NCBI RefSeq assembly: GCF_018361265.1
Contig: NZ_JAFLNH010000001.1
Location: 1,922,001-1,986,000, forward strand
From: Mycobacterium sp. SM1
Lineage (GTDB): Bacteria > Actinomycetota > Actinomycetes > Mycobacteriales > Mycobacteriaceae
Reading direction: 5' to 3'
DNA length: 64,000 nt
Part shown: in pieces, positions 35,665 through 45,141 of the stretch
Layout: every line of letters starts with the position of its first letter
How positions within the stretch are numbered: position 1 is the stretch's first letter
The notes under the pieces: generated by a model
Told to the model about the DNA's origin: nothing
Databases searched by the model: none
Seen by the model: the letters and a program-made list of their open reading frames with translations, nothing else
Translations under genes and position numbers: made by a program

Positions 35665-36390
35665 ATGGCACACCGCCCCCGCCGCCTCGCCGACGATTCG
35701 ACATCCACCCCGCAACACCTCCTGGGGCTGGCGCGCCGGGCGGTGCCGCCGGTGCATCCCGCCGGGCTGCCGTTCGTCACCGCCGCCCTGGCGGTGGCGT
35801 TGGCCGGAACTCTCGCCGGACGCGACTACCGATGGGCGCGCCGCGCGGGCCTGCTGGCAGCGGGCGCGTGCGCGGGCTTCTTCCGCCACCCGCAGCGAGT
35901 GCCGCCCACCCGCCCAGGCGTGGTGGTTGCGCCCGCTGACGGCCTGATCTGCGCGCTCGACACCGCGGCTCCGCCCGCTGAATTGGGCCTCAGCGCTGCG
36001 CCGCTGCCGCGGGTCAGCATCTTTCTCTCGCTGTTGGATGCGCACGTGCAGCGGGCACCGGTGGGCGGGGAGGTGCTCGCGGTACGGCACCGGGCGGGGC
36101 GCTTCCGAGCAGCCGGCCTGGCCGCCTCCAGCGACGACAACGAGCGCACCAGCGTGCGGATCCGCACTTCCAGTGGCGCCGAAGTCATCGTCGTGCAGAT
36201 CGCCGGCCTGCTCGCGCGCCGTATCGTCTGCGACGCGCGGATCGGAGACAGGCTGTCTATCGGCGATACCTATGGGCTGATCCGTTTCGGGTCCCGGCTG
36301 GACACCTACTTGCCCACGGAGGCGGATGTCTTGGTCACCGTGGGCCAACGCGCGCTTGCGGGCGAAACCGTGCTGGCACAGCTGCCATGA
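35665..36390 (+). CDS. psd: phosphatidylserine decarboxylase proenzyme
   Basis: A 241-residue short-form decarboxylase that converts phosphatidylserine to phosphatidylethanolamine. Motifs: [10 protein letters not shown] (catalytic Asp region), [20 protein letters not shown] (the conserved His), [13 protein letters not shown] and the autocleavage site [15 protein letters not shown], where self-cleavage before the Ser makes the pyruvoyl group. A membrane segment near residues 40-60 anchors it. Its last codons overlap the pssA start (ATGA), so the two are translationally coupled. Confidence 0.94.
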   Translation: MAHRPRRLADDSTSTPQHLLGLARRAVPPVHPAGLPFVTAALAVALAGTLAGRDYRWARRAGLLAAGACAGFFRHPQRVPPTRPGVVVAPADGLICALDTAAPPAELGLSAAPLPRVSIFLSLLDAHVQRAPVGGEVLAVRHRAGRFRAAGLAASSDDNERTSVRIRTSSGAEVIVVQIAGLLARRIVCDARIGDRLSIGDTYGLIRFGSRLDTYLPTEADVLVTVGQRALAGETVLAQLP

Positions 36391-37241
36391 CCGCCAAGCC
36401 CCGCGCCAGGCGGGCGGTTGACCTGCGCGTTCTGCCCAGCGCGATGAGCGTGCTGGCCATCTGCGCCGGGCTTACTTCGATCCGGTTCGCCCTGCTGCAC
36501 CAACCGCACGCGGCGATAGCGCTGATCGCCGCGGCCGCCATCCTCGACGGGCTCGACGGGCGGGTGGCCCGCCTGCTGGATGCCGAGTCCCGCATGGGTG
36601 AGCAGATCGACTCACTGGCCGATGCGGTGAACTTCGGGGTGGCGCCGGCGATGGTGATCTACGTGTCGATGTTGTCGGCGTCGCCGGAGGGTTGGGTTGC
36701 GGTGTTGCTGTACCCGGTCTGCATCGTGCTGCGGCTGGCGAGATTCAACGCCTTACTCGACGATGCCAGCCTGCCCGAGTACGAGCGGGAATTTTTCGTC
36801 GGGATGCCAGCCCCGGCCGGCGCGATCACAGTGCTCGGTCCGCTGGCCGCCAGACTGCAGTTCGGCGAGGGATGGTGGAGTTCGCCATGGCTGGTCTGCT
36901 CCTGGCTGGTGGCTTGCTCGCTACTGGTGGTCAGCAGGATCCCGATGAAGAAAATGCATGCCATCACGGTGCCGCCGAACCTGGCGGCCCTGTTGCTGGC
37001 GGGGATGGCGATCGCCGCCGCCGCCGCGGTCGTCGCTCCATACCTCTTGATCTTGGTGCTCATCGCCGCCTACCTGAGCCATATTCCATTCGCCGTGCGC
37101 AGCCACCGTTGGGTTGCCGCACACCCGGAGACCTGGGGTGACAAACCCAAGCAACGACGCGCCGCCCGCCGCGCGACCCGCCGGGTACGGCCGCACCGCC
37201 GGTCCGTGGCGCGGCTGGGGCTGCGCAGGCCGGGCGGCTGA
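36387..37241 (+). CDS. pssA: CDP-diacylglycerol-serine O-phosphatidyltransferase
   Basis: A 284-residue membrane enzyme making phosphatidylserine, the substrate of Psd. The CDP-alcohol phosphotransferase signature is complete: [20 protein letters not shown] followed by IDSLAD (D-G-x2-A-R-x8-G-x3-D-x3-D). Six to eight hydrophobic segments follow ([66 protein letters not shown]). The C terminus is strongly basic. It starts at 36387 by 4-base overlap with psd. Confidence 0.94.
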   Translation: MTAKPRARRAVDLRVLPSAMSVLAICAGLTSIRFALLHQPHAAIALIAAAAILDGLDGRVARLLDAESRMGEQIDSLADAVNFGVAPAMVIYVSMLSASPEGWVAVLLYPVCIVLRLARFNALLDDASLPEYEREFFVGMPAPAGAITVLGPLAARLQFGEGWWSSPWLVCSWLVACSLLVVSRIPMKKMHAITVPPNLAALLLAGMAIAAAAAVVAPYLLILVLIAAYLSHIPFAVRSHRWVAAHPETWGDKPKQRRAARRATRRVRPHRRSVARLGLRRPGG

Positions 37242-37365
37242 GATCCGCCGGGGAACACTCGACAGCTCCCGCTCACCGACCCGCTGAGCACCCCGGCCGT
37301 CGACGTGCGCCGTGGTGTTGCGACTGCACCCGGCCGTGGCGGAGAGATTCCCCTCCCGCCTTCGG

Positions 37366-38622
37366 TCAGCCGGCCGCCGGGGGCCGGGTTACCACGTGGA
37401 TGCGGTAGCCGTATTTGGGGGTGCCCTCGCTGCCCCGCAGCGGAACCCCGCCCAGCATCGGCATCCCGGGCATCCCGGGCATGCCCTCCCCGAGGTCGGA
37501 GGCGTTGGTCTCCGGGGTGGCGCCGCCCCACTGGGTGGCGTGGAAGGCCGAGCGGGTCGGGCTGGTCGCCGGGGCGGCCGCGGCCCAGCTCGGCGGCACC
37601 GACAACCTGCCCATCGAGGCAGCCCGGCCCACCCCCACCGCCACCGGCAGCCTCCCCAGGCCCCCCAGCCCGGCACCGGCGGCACCGGCGGCAGCCGCCG
37701 CCCCACCAGCAGCCGCCGACCCCCCGGCACTGGCCGCGCCGGAACCAGCGCTGGGCCATAGGCTGCTAAACCCCGTCAAAGCCTGAAGGATGTTCGTCGG
37801 GTTGGCGATCCCCGAGGACATCATCGAGTTTTCCAGGGTTCCCGCCGGCGAGCTTTGCAGGTTGTTCAGGAAGGTCATCAGGTTCGACAGCCCCGACGAT
37901 GATGACGATGATGACGAGGAGGATGCAGACTGCGCCGGTTGGGCGAGCTCCTGCAGCGCCTGGGGCACCGCGGAGGTGATCGTGGACAGCGTCGTCTGCG
38001 CGGTGGTGCCGCTCGACGCGCCGGCGGCCTGGCTGACCGCGGCCGCCTGCCCGGCCAGCCCGGTGGCGTTGGTGGTCTGCGGCACCGGGCTGAACGGGGT
38101 CAGTGTCGAGGCTACCGCCGAGGAGCCGGCGTAGTCATACATCGCCGCGGCGTCCTGGGCCCACATTTCAGAGTAGGCGGCCTCGTTGGCGGCGATCGCC
38201 GGGGTGTTCTGCCCCAAGATGTTGGTCGCGACCAGCGACGCCAGCTGAGCGCGATTGGCTGTGACCATCGTCGGGGGCACCGTCATGGCAAACGCCGCCT
38301 CATAGGCGCTCGCCGCCGCCCGGGCGTGCGCCGCCGCCTGCTCGGCCTGCTCCGCGGCGGCGCTCAGCCACCCCACATACGGGGCGGCCGCGGCCGCCAT
38401 CAACTCCGACGACGGACCGTGCCAGCCTTCGCTGGTCAACCGTGAGACCACCGACGTGTAGGCGGCCGCGGCCGGGTTCAGCTCGGCGGCCAACCCGTCC
38501 CAGGCGGTCGCGGCGGCCAGCAACGGCCCTGAGCCCGCACCGACGTACATGCGCGCCGAGTTGATCTCCGGTGGCAGCGCCCCGAAATCCACCAATGCTG
38601 GTTGCATAGCCGTGAAAACCAT
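37366..38622 (-). CDS. PPE family protein, SVP subgroup (PPE31-like context)
   Basis: A 418-residue PPE protein. The N-terminal PPE domain begins [20 protein letters not shown] (PPE motif), with [20 protein letters not shown] (WxG element) and [12 protein letters not shown]. The C-terminal part has the SVP motif [11 protein letters not shown]. Between them is a pure Ser run ([13 protein letters not shown]). A ribosome binding site (AGGAGA) precedes the ATG at 38622. PPE proteins are exported by ESX systems and sit in the outer membrane; some (PE20/PPE31 in M. tuberculosis) serve magnesium uptake. No PE partner lies upstream. An M-box riboswitch upstream supports a magnesium-related role; that is inference. 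Confidence 0.93.
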   Translation of the reverse strand: MVFTAMQPALVDFGALPPEINSARMYVGAGSGPLLAAATAWDGLAAELNPAAAAYTSVVSRLTSEGWHGPSSELMAAAAAPYVGWLSAAAEQAEQAAAHARAAASAYEAAFAMTVPPTMVTANRAQLASLVATNILGQNTPAIAANEAAYSEMWAQDAAAMYDYAGSSAVASTLTPFSPVPQTTNATGLAGQAAAVSQAAGASSGTTAQTTLSTITSAVPQALQELAQPAQSASSSSSSSSSSGLSNLMTFLNNLQSSPAGTLENSMMSSGIANPTNILQALTGFSSLWPSAGSGAASAGGSAAAGGAAAAAGAAGAGLGGLGRLPVAVGVGRAASMGRLSVPPSWAAAAPATSPTRSAFHATQWGGATPETNASDLGEGMPGMPGMPMLGGVPLRGSEGTPKYGYRIHVVTRPPAAG

Positions 38623-38756
38623 TGGACTTCTCCTTACAATTCCTTCAATCATTCGACGGAACAGCCGAACCCGGACCGCTGCAGTGTTATGCCGGAGTGC
38701 TGAGTATGTCTGCTCGTGATGAGCTGGCAGGGGTGCCGCGACTCGGCGGACCCGAT

Positions 38757-38831
38757 TCAGGAGACGGTGCCGGGGCCGGATCGAAACGAAACGGTCAACG
38801 ATTTAGGTAGCGGACTATCGTCTGCACGCAT
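38757..38831 (-). CDS. 24-residue upstream ORF between M-box and PPE gene
   Basis: A short frame that starts [14 protein letters not shown] and ends TVS, stop TGA at 38757-38759. The strong ribosome binding site GAGGAGGTGAGG (38836-38847) ahead of the ATG at 38831 argues that it is translated. It lies just past the riboswitch domain and about 135 bases before the PPE start, so its translation could couple the riboswitch to the PPE gene. Peptide function unknown. Confidence 0.55.
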   Translation of the reverse strand: MRADDSPLPKSLTVSFRSGPGTVS

Positions 38832-38889
38832 CTCGTCCTCACCTCCTCACGGCCGGGGCACACGGGGGTGCCACTACGGGTGCACCAAG

Positions 38890-39085
38890 GGGCTCAGGCC
38901 ACCGGGCCAATCGGTCCGGGCGCCGCATCCCTCTCGTCAGGGCTTTGGCAGGGCACGGCGTATCCGGCTCGTTCGGAGCCGAAAGCCACTGGGGCTTAAC
39001 CCTTAAGCCGGGAGCAGCTGGGCGTCTCTCGACGTTCAGGGCCGGTGGCCTATGTCCGTGCCGGCGCCTCGCCTAGCGAGGTTTC
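38890..39085 (-). ncRNA. M-box (ykoK-type) magnesium riboswitch upstream of the PPE gene
   Basis: Read on the minus strand the region begins CTCGCTAGGCGAGGCGCCGG and continues CACGGACATAGGCCACCGG, then GAACGTCGAGAGACGCCCAG, GGCTTAAGGGTTAAGCCCC and GTGGC. These are the elements I know from actinobacterial M-boxes (TAGGTGAGGCTCC, CACGGACACAGGCC, AACGTCGAGAGACGCC and the TTAAGGGTTAA hairpin). M-boxes bind Mg2+ and switch off expression when it is plentiful. In M. tuberculosis one lies upstream of Rv1535 and one upstream of the PE20-PPE31 operon. Ends are approximate. Confidence 0.82.
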
Positions 39086-39168
39086 ATGCACTGTCTTGTT
39101 AGTCGTTTGCAAATACCGAAGAGTTCCATCCGGTACACCGCGTCGTGCCCCAAAATGCATCGCAACAC

Positions 39169-39828
39169 TCAGTCGCCTGCCAGCTGGAACTCCACCATCG
39201 CCGCGACGGTGTCCACGGCGTCACGGAGCGCGGCCAGCCGCCGCGCGGCCGATGGCGCCGATAGGACGGCGTAGCGGTCGGCCGGGCCGATCGGGATTCG
39301 AGACGCCAGCGCATACAGGCGCGCTCCGGCGTCCACCTCAGCGTCCCCACCGCCCAGGAGGACGTCGCGCCCCGGCAACACGGCGCCACGGGCGGCGGCG
39401 ATCCGCTCGAATAAGGCCAGCACCCGGGCCTCCACCTCGCGGAGCTGTGCAGGGGTCACCGGCTCGCCGGGCTCGTCGGGCCAGGCCCGCACCTGCGCGC
39501 GCGGATAGGGATCATCGGCCAGCCACTCGCATACCCGGATGCGCTCACCCGTGTGGCAGCGCAGCCAGTAGCGGCCCGCGCCGAGATCAACGTGCTCGAC
39601 GATGCTCGCCAGCGCGCCGACATCGCAGCGGTCGTCTTCGCCGCCGACTTCGCTGCCGCGTGCAATCAACACCACCCCGAAGCGGGGATCGCCACTGCGC
39701 AGCCGGTCTTGCACCAACGCGGTGTAGCGCGGTTCGAATATCTGCAACGGCAGATCCTCATTGGGCAGCAGCACCGATTCCAGCGGAAACATCGGCAGCA
39801 GGAAGGATTCGGGCCCGCCGGTGGGCAT
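39169..39828 (-). CDS. Lon N-terminal-domain protein (Rv0434-like)
   Basis: A 219-residue stand-alone Lon substrate-binding domain, without ATPase or protease parts. It starts FLLPMFPLESVLLPNEDLPL and QIFEPRYTALVQDRLRSGDP, followed by RFGVVLIARGSEVGGEDDRC and RLYALASRIPIGPADRYAVL. By family it may bind unfolded proteins or nucleic acid; its function is unproven. The start ATG (39828) overlaps the Rv0433-like stop by one base, indicating an operon with Rv0433-like and sodC. Confidence 0.9.
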   Translation of the reverse strand: MPTGGPESFLLPMFPLESVLLPNEDLPLQIFEPRYTALVQDRLRSGDPRFGVVLIARGSEVGGEDDRCDVGALASIVEHVDLGAGRYWLRCHTGERIRVCEWLADDPYPRAQVRAWPDEPGEPVTPAQLREVEARVLALFERIAAARGAVLPGRDVLLGGGDAEVDAGARLYALASRIPIGPADRYAVLSAPSAARRLAALRDAVDTVAAMVEFQLAGD

Positions 39829-40967
39829 CAGATGTCCAGCTCGGCGACCAGCGCGTCGACGACCGCCCGCAGGTCTCCGTCGTGTTTCTCGGCGACCCGG
39901 CGCTGCCTCTGGTATGACGCACCCAAACGGCAGATGTCTTGCACCGCCGCCAGCTCGTCGGCGCAGTGCAGCATTTTCGCAACCGGCTCAAGGCGATTGA
40001 GTACGTCGGGAATATCATCGGTGACCGGGCGTTCGTTGCCTTCGGCGTCCAAGATGATGATGGCGTCCAAACCGTAGCGAGCGGCGCGCCACTTATTCTC
40101 CTGAACATGCCAGGGCGGCATCGTCGGCAGCGTCTCCCCGACGTCCAGCCGGCGCTCCATGTCGTGCACCAGACAGTGCGTCAACGCGACCAGGGATCTC
40201 AGCTCGCGCAGGTTGGACACCCCATCGCAGACCCGCACCTCCAACGTGCCGAGATGTGGCGATGGCCTTATATCCCAACGAATTTCGTCCATGTGGTCGA
40301 TGATCCCGGTTTTCTTCTGGTCGTACACGAAGCCTTCAAACTCTGCCCACGTTTGAAAATGAAACGGCAGGCCAGCGGTCGGTAGCTGCTGAAACATCAT
40401 CGCCCGATTGCTGGCGTACCCGGTGTCCTCACCGCTCCACCAGGGAGAAGACGCCGAGAGCGCCAACAGATGCGGATAGTAGTTGAGCATTGAGGTCATG
40501 ATCGGCATTACTTTGGCCGCCGAGCGAATGCCGATATGCACGTGCACCCCCCAGATCAGCATCTGCCGGCCCCACCACTGGGTACGCTTGATCAACTCGG
40601 CGTAGCGGGGCGAGTCGGTGAGCTTCTGGGCCGACCACCGGGCGAACGGGTGTGCGCCCGCGCCGAACAACTCCATGCCGCGGGACTGGACGATCGGCCG
40701 GACGGTGCGCAACGTGTCGCGCAGATCCTCCATGGCCTGGGCGGTGGACTCACAGACGCCGCTGACGATTTCGACGGTATTGCGCAGCAATTCCTTGTGC
40801 ACGCGGGGGTTTTCGCCGATCTCGGCGATGACGGCGGTGGCTTCGTTGCTCAGGTCTCGGCTTTGCGGGTCGACGAGGGCCAGTTCCCATTCCACCCCGA
40901 CCGTCGGCCGCGGCGAACCGGCGAAATCGATTCGGGCATCATGTCTGCTAGCCGGTACCGATGACAC
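39828..40967 (-). CDS. glutamate-cysteine ligase family 2 (YbdK-type) carboxylate-amine ligase (Rv0433-like)
   Basis: A 379-residue ATP-dependent ligase-like protein. Family marks: [20 protein letters not shown] (nucleotide/acidic motif), [66 protein letters not shown] and [21 protein letters not shown]. coli YbdK has weak gamma-glutamylcysteine activity. Mycobacteria make mycothiol, not glutathione, so the true substrate is open. It starts with GTG (40967), 20 bases inside the end of sodC. Confidence 0.9.
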   Translation of the reverse strand: MSSVPASRHDARIDFAGSPRPTVGVEWELALVDPQSRDLSNEATAVIAEIGENPRVHKELLRNTVEIVSGVCESTAQAMEDLRDTLRTVRPIVQSRGMELFGAGAHPFARWSAQKLTDSPRYAELIKRTQWWGRQMLIWGVHVHIGIRSAAKVMPIMTSMLNYYPHLLALSASSPWWSGEDTGYASNRAMMFQQLPTAGLPFHFQTWAEFEGFVYDQKKTGIIDHMDEIRWDIRPSPHLGTLEVRVCDGVSNLRELRSLVALTHCLVHDMERRLDVGETLPTMPPWHVQENKWRAARYGLDAIIILDAEGNERPVTDDIPDVLNRLEPVAKMLHCADELAAVQDICRLGASYQRQRRVAEKHDGDLRAVVDALVAELDI

Positions 40968-41643
40968 CGCACGCCACCCGCTTGCCGGAGTCCCCGGTGG
41001 TCAACGTGGTCTCGTCGGGACCAGGGGTCCCATTGGCCTGGGTGTAGCGTTCCGGCGGAATGTTGGCGAAGTTGTCGGCACCGGCGTGAATGATGAGCGC
41101 GGTCTTCTCACCGGCCAGCAGGTCCTCTCTGGTGAACGCGTCGGTGGTGGTCACCAGCAGTGCCGCGCCGTCCTGGCGCACCTCCAGCGAGGTCAGGTCG
41201 CCGCTGGCGGGCTGGCCGGTATGCCCCGGTGCCTGGTAGTGCCCGCCGGCGGACAGGAAGTTGCCGGGAGGGCCACCGGTTGGCGCGACCGAGTCGGGTT
41301 CGCACTTGCCGACCTGGTGAATGTGGAGTCCATGAAATCCTGGCGTTAGCTTGCCAAGAGCGGTTGTCGCCACCGTGATACGGACATAGCCAGGGTCGAA
41401 CTCGAATTTCGCGATCGCGACCTGGGTCCCGTCGGGAGCCTTGAGGCGAGTGGTCAGGCTCTCGGCTTCGCCTTTCGGTGGTGTTGTCGTCGGCGACGGA
41501 GACCCGGTCCAAATAGACGGGGTGGTGCCTGGGGTTGACGACGGGGGCTGGTTAGGGGTGCAGGCGCTCAGCAGCGCGATCGGGGCGGCAGCAAATGTGG
41601 CGGACATCAGGGCGGCGGCGATGTTGCTGGTGGGCTTAGGCAT
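40948..41643 (-). CDS. sodC: periplasmic Cu/Zn-type superoxide dismutase, lipoprotein
   Basis: A 231-residue secreted superoxide dismutase. A signal peptide with lipobox (IALLSAC, Cys about 28) predicts a lipid-anchored protein, followed by a Ser/Thr/Pro linker. Copper-ligand region: [14 protein letters not shown]; then [28 protein letters not shown] and [11 protein letters not shown], with the disulfide Cys pair. It protects the envelope from superoxide made by host phagocytes (known for M. tuberculosis). Upstream is a 55-bp repeat patch; downstream it overlaps the Rv0433-like gene. Confidence 0.95.
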   Translation of the reverse strand: MPKPTSNIAAALMSATFAAAPIALLSACTPNQPPSSTPGTTPSIWTGSPSPTTTPPKGEAESLTTRLKAPDGTQVAIAKFEFDPGYVRITVATTALGKLTPGFHGLHIHQVGKCEPDSVAPTGGPPGNFLSAGGHYQAPGHTGQPASGDLTSLEVRQDGAALLVTTTDAFTREDLLAGEKTALIIHAGADNFANIPPERYTQANGTPGPDETTLTTGDSGKRVACGVIGTG

Positions 41644-41658
41644 ATCCAGAGCCTATCC

Positions 41659-41798
41659 CGGCGACGATGCGGGCCGGCACGGCCCGCGGAGGAGCGGGAT
41701 CATGACTCCAGTCCGGCGACGATGCGGGCCGGCACGGCCCGCGGAGGAGCGGGATCATGACTCCAGTCCGGCGACGATGCGGGCCGGCACGGCCCGCG
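41659..41798. repeat. 55-bp tandem repeat, about 2.6 copies
   Basis: Units start with GGCGACGATGCGGGCCGG at about 41660, 41715 and 41770, each followed by CACGGCCCGCGGAGGAGCGG and GATCATGACTCCAGTCC; the third is cut short at GCCAGG. The GACGATG...GGAGGAGCG skeleton is shared with the 51-bp array before metZ, so this looks like another MIRU-type unit. It occupies the gap between virR and sodC, both on the minus strand. Confidence 0.9.
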
Positions 41799-41812
41799 CC
41801 AGGCATTGAAGC

Positions 41813-42283
41813 TCAGCGAGCCACCACCACGATGACACCCGGAGGCTGGTCGGCTACTTCGGGGATTCGCGGTTCGACTGCTGCTCCGAGCTTTTGGCCC
41901 ACGGCTTCTGCGGTAGCGCGCTCACCGTCGGCATTGGTGAAGTACACCGTGGTGACCGAAACATCAGGCAGGGATAAGTCGCCGATCTCGGTGACGTCGA
42001 AACCAGCCGCTTTGAGTTCGTTAGCGGTGCGCCCGGCCACGCCATCTTGCCTGGAGATGTTGTACACGCGCACGACCGCCTGCCGGGCAGCCGGTGTGGT
42101 TGTCGGCGAAGGCCGGGTGCTGGTTGCGGTAACCGCGGATGCCCGCGACGAGTCATCGTCGGCACTCCCGCTCGAGCTCATCGCCTGCCAGCCGAGCAAC
42201 AAAAAGATGACACCAAGGAACAGCAGTACCATCACCATGGCCCGCAACGGAAGCCCCGAGGAATCGGGGACGCGCTCGCTCAT
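41813..42283 (-). CDS. virR: VirR, LytR_C-domain membrane protein
   Basis: A 156-residue membrane protein. One N-terminal helix (AMVMVLLFLGVIFLLLGWQA) is followed by a Ser/Thr-rich linker and a LytR_C domain (VVRVYNISRQDGVAGRTANE, LKAAGFDVTEIGDLSLPDVS and VTTVYFTNADGERATAEAVG). It matches Rv0431 (VirR), known in M. tuberculosis to influence vesicle release and cell-envelope structure. I start at the ATG at 42283 (MSERVPDSS); a GTG at 42292 would add three residues. It is upstream of sodC in the same direction. Confidence 0.92.
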   Translation of the reverse strand: MSERVPDSSGLPLRAMVMVLLFLGVIFLLLGWQAMSSSGSADDDSSRASAVTATSTRPSPTTTPAARQAVVRVYNISRQDGVAGRTANELKAAGFDVTEIGDLSLPDVSVTTVYFTNADGERATAEAVGQKLGAAVEPRIPEVADQPPGVIVVVAR

Positions 42284-42330
42284 CGAGCCCACTGTATCCA
42301 GGAGCGGACCATAAGCCCTAAAAAGTGGCC

Positions 42331-42639
42331 CTAGGTGACCTCGAAGCCAAGCCGTCGCGCGGCCCGTGCCTTCTGTCGACTAGCACGTAGCCGCCGTAGC
42401 CGTTTCACCAGCATCGGGTCTGCCGCCAGGGCCTCCGGGCGGTCGACGAGAGCGTTGAGCACCTGGTAGTAGCGCGTCGCCGACATTGAGAACAACTCCT
42501 TGATGGCTTCTTCTTTAGCACCGGAGTATTTCCACCATTGGCGTTCGAATGCCAGGATGTCGCGTTCGCGGCGTGTTAGCCCGTCGGTGATTTCAGAGTC
42601 GTCCCCCGATCGATTTGCCCGCGCAATGGCGCTATCCAT
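42331..42639 (-). CDS. DUF3263 helix-turn-helix-like protein (Rv0430-like)
   Basis: A 102-residue helical protein: GLTRRERDILAFERQWWKYS, GAKEEAIKELFSMSATRYYQ, VLNALVDRPEALAADPMLVK and a basic C terminus (RRLRASRQKARAARR). This matches the actinobacterial DUF3263 family. The pattern (helix, turn, recognition-like helix SATRYYQVLN) suggests nucleic-acid binding, but no function is established. It precedes virR. Confidence 0.9.
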   Translation of the reverse strand: MDSAIARANRSGDDSEITDGLTRRERDILAFERQWWKYSGAKEEAIKELFSMSATRYYQVLNALVDRPEALAADPMLVKRLRRLRASRQKARAARRLGFEVT

Positions 42640-42753
42640 ATCGCTTCCCCTGGAACCTTCCGGCGAATTCTGATTAATCGGCTTTGTTTCGGCGAATATT
42701 CAACCACGCCTGCCACTGCTGGGCCATAACCCCGGCTCGCGACACGCCCAGTC

Positions 42754-42864
42754 GATTGCCGCGCTCCTCCGCAGGCCGCTGCGCGGCCGGCGTCGTCGCC
42801 CGGCGTGCGCTGGATTGCCGCGCTCCTCCGCAGGCCGCTGCGCGGCCGGCGTCGTCGCCCGGCT
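42754..42864. repeat. 59-bp tandem repeat, about two copies
   Basis: The block GATTGCCGCGCTCCTCCGCA ... GCGTCGTCGCCCGGC occurs at 42754 and again at 42813. Read on the minus strand it contains GGCGACGACGC and GGAGGAGCGCGG, again close to the GACGATG/GGAGGAG skeleton of the other arrays. It fills the divergent gap between the Rv0430-like gene and def. Confidence 0.88.
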
Positions 42865-42878
42865 TAGGCTTGCGGATC

Positions 42879-43475
42879 ATGGCCGTTGTACCCATTCGCA
42901 TCGTCGGAGATCCAATCCTGCGTACCCCAACGACTCCCGTGCCGGTCGGCGCCGATGGCTCGCTGCCGGCCGATCTGGGAGATTTGATCACTACCATGTA
43001 CGACACCATGGACGCCGCTTACGGGGTTGGTCTAGCTGCCAACCAGATCGGGGTGGGGTTGCGGGTATTTGTCTACGACTGCGCCGATGAGCGTGGGCAG
43101 TCCACCCGCCGTCGCGGCGTGGTTGTCAACCCGGTACTTGAGACCTCCGAGATACCCGAGACCATGCCAGACCCGGAGACCGACGAGGAGGGATGCCTGT
43201 CGGTGCCGGGGGAATCATTCCCGACCGGGCGGGCGAAGTGGGCGCGGGTCACCGGGCTAGATGCCGATGGCAACCCGATCGCCATCGAGGGCACCGGGCT
43301 TTTCGCGCGGATGCTGCAGCACGAAACCGGACATCTTGACGGTTACCTGTATTTGGACCGCCTCGTCGGCCGGTATGCGCGCGCCGCCAAACGGGCCATC
43401 AAGGCACACGGCTGGGGTGTTCCCGGCCTGTCGTGGACGCCGGGTGAGGGACCCGACCCGTTTGGGCACGGATGA
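42879..43475 (+). CDS. def: peptide deformylase
   Basis: A 198-residue enzyme removing formyl groups from new proteins. All three motifs are intact: [11 protein letters not shown] (motif 1), [10 protein letters not shown] (motif 2, Cys metal ligand) and [13 protein letters not shown] (motif 3, HExxH). The insert after motif 1 and the C-terminal extension ([20 protein letters not shown]) are those of mycobacterial Def. The ATG at 42879 begins the canonical [12 protein letters not shown]. It overlaps the acetyltransferase gene by 4 bases. Confidence 0.96.
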   Translation: MAVVPIRIVGDPILRTPTTPVPVGADGSLPADLGDLITTMYDTMDAAYGVGLAANQIGVGLRVFVYDCADERGQSTRRRGVVVNPVLETSEIPETMPDPETDEEGCLSVPGESFPTGRAKWARVTGLDADGNPIAIEGTGLFARMLQHETGHLDGYLYLDRLVGRYARAAKRAIKAHGWGVPGLSWTPGEGPDPFGHG

Positions 43476-44359
43476 TCTCCTGGCCGGCGTTGGGCACCCG
43501 GGTGACGGTGCGGTACCGGCGGCCCGCGGGGTCAAGCCCGTCACTGACCGACGCCGTGGGGCATCTGCTGGCAACCGAGCCGGTAGTGCGGGTGCGCACG
43601 AAAACCGGTGCGGTCGTCGAAATCGACAGCGCGGACGTGGTGGCGTTGCGGGCACTGACCGACGCGCCGGTGCGGAGCGGCCAAATCCGTGCGCTTGAGC
43701 ATGCCGCCGCTTTCGCCTGGCCCGGCGTCGAGCGGCAGTGGTTGGATGGCTGGCTGCTGCGCGCCGGTCACGGGGTCACGTTTCGCGCTAATTCGGCAGT
43801 GCCACTGGATATTTCGGCAAACCAAAGTGTCATCCCGGCGATCGTCGATTGGTACCTGCGGCGCGATCTGACACCGCGGCTGGCTGTTGCAGACCGCTTG
43901 CTGCGCCTTCCCGGCACCGGCGAACGCCCGAATCGGGTGTTTGTGCGCAACGTGTCGGCGGGCGAGCCACACCCGTCGGTCACCTTGGCTTGCCGCCCCG
44001 ACGCCGCTTGGCTGGGGCTTTCGCGCCACGCCATACCCGTCGACGTGCTGACCGCCGTCGTCGACGGTGAGTTGGCGTTCGCCGTCTGCGCCGGCATCGC
44101 GGTGGGACGAGCTGCGGTGACTAACGCGCCCGACGGAACCCGCTGGGTAGGCCTGTCATTGGTGACGGTGGCGGACGGGCCGGGAGGATGCGCTCACGTA
44201 AAAAGGTTGTGCGAGGCGCTGCTGGCCTGGGGCGCGAACCGCGGCGCTACCCGTGGCTACGTGCGCGTTGCTGATGACAACACCGCTGCGAACAGCCTGA
44301 TCGACTCCCTGGGATTCACCCTGCACCACCACAGCCGTTACTTCTCGGTGGCGTCGTAG
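43472..44359 (+). CDS. GNAT family acetyltransferase (Rv0428c-like)
   Basis: A 295-residue protein with a small N-terminal SH3-like domain ([20 protein letters not shown] through [20 protein letters not shown]) and a C-terminal GNAT domain ending in [20 protein letters not shown] and [12 protein letters not shown], the acetyl-CoA-type fold. It matches Rv0428c and the DUF/GNAT proteins linked to def across mycobacteria. Overlap with def (ATGA) suggests coupled expression; a role in modifying new N-termini is possible but unproven. Confidence 0.9.
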   Translation: MISWPALGTRVTVRYRRPAGSSPSLTDAVGHLLATEPVVRVRTKTGAVVEIDSADVVALRALTDAPVRSGQIRALEHAAAFAWPGVERQWLDGWLLRAGHGVTFRANSAVPLDISANQSVIPAIVDWYLRRDLTPRLAVADRLLRLPGTGERPNRVFVRNVSAGEPHPSVTLACRPDAAWLGLSRHAIPVDVLTAVVDGELAFAVCAGIAVGRAAVTNAPDGTRWVGLSLVTVADGPGGCAHVKRLCEALLAWGANRGATRGYVRVADDNTAANSLIDSLGFTLHHHSRYFSVAS

Positions 44360-44365
44360 GCTGAC

Positions 44366-45110
44366 AGCCATGTTGCGTCCTGCAAGTTGGACTGGACTAG
44401 CGGGTGGAAGTCCCGTCCCGGTAGGCACCGGAGCGCCGGGTAGCAGGCCCCGGTTCGTCGTCGAGAGGCGGCGGGCTAAGCGGGGTGTCAAAAGCCTCTT
44501 TGGAGGGAGCAAGTGTGCGGGCCGTAGCGGAACCGCGAACTCTGCAGCTTCGTCACAGTCACAATGGGAGAGCCTCGCCCGACATGGTGTGGTGCCGCCG
44601 TGCGGCACAGGCCGAGCACGCCCTTGCGGCGGTGGGAGGGATTCTGGCGTCGTTGGGGTTGCGGCTGCGTCCGGACGAGACGAAGGTGGTCGATTTGCGC
44701 GAGGGCCGGGAGGGCCTGGATTTCCTGGGCTGTCATTTCCTGGGCCGTCATTTCCGGGCGCGCATGTCTGGGCGGTTGTGGCGGCAGCGGGGCATTGCGC
44801 GGACTTGAATCCGATCCTGCGCGGTTGGGACAACTACTTTCGTACCGGCAATGCCGCCAACAACTTCCGCCAGATCGACTGGCACGTGGTGCATCGGCTG
44901 TTTCGCTTGATGGTCAAGAAGCGGGGCCGTAATCTGGTGCTGGTCAAGCCGCGCAGTGGACTGAGCAGTGGTTCAACGGCCACGGCCTCTACCGTCTCCG
45001 CGGCACTATCCGCTACCCAAAGGCTGCGTAACCATGTCTAGAAGATCATCGGTAAGCCGTGTGCGGGAAAACCGCACGCACGGATTGAAAGGGGGATGGG
45101 GAGACGGGTC
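44366..45110 (+). mobile_element. degenerate group II intron
   Basis: The region starts soon after the Rv0428c-like stop with domain I-like RNA (GTGGAAGTCCCGTCCCGGTA, GCACCGGAGCGCCGGGTAGC, GGTGTCAAAAGCCTC). It then holds a broken maturase gene, and ends with a domain V-type hairpin: AAGCCGTGTGCGGGAAAACC then GCACGCACGGATTGAAAGGG (45053-45092). Intact bacterial group II introns are about 2-2.5 kb; this copy of about 0.75 kb has lost most of the reverse transcriptase. Boundaries are approximate. Confidence 0.78.
44500..45036 (+). pseudogene. group II intron reverse transcriptase/maturase, 3' remnant
   Basis: One frame (44596-44760) reads CRRAAQAEHALAAVGGILAS and LGLRLRPDETKVVDLREGRE, then GLDFLGCHF, the thumb-proximal part of intron reverse transcriptases. 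A second frame (44805-44940) reads LNPILRGWDNYFRTGNAANN, FRQIDWHVVHRLFRLMVKKR, the maturase (X) domain. A third holds the end (GLYRLRGTIRYPKAA). The YADD catalytic core and fingers are missing. At least two frame changes separate the parts, so the protein cannot be made. Confidence 0.82.
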
Positions 45111-45141
45111 TGCCCTGCAGACACCGCGCCCCTGACTGCCC

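Noticed and set aside
38716..39006. 96-residue plus-strand frame upstream of the PPE gene
   Set aside because: It is the complement of the M-box and the short ORF and has no start signal.
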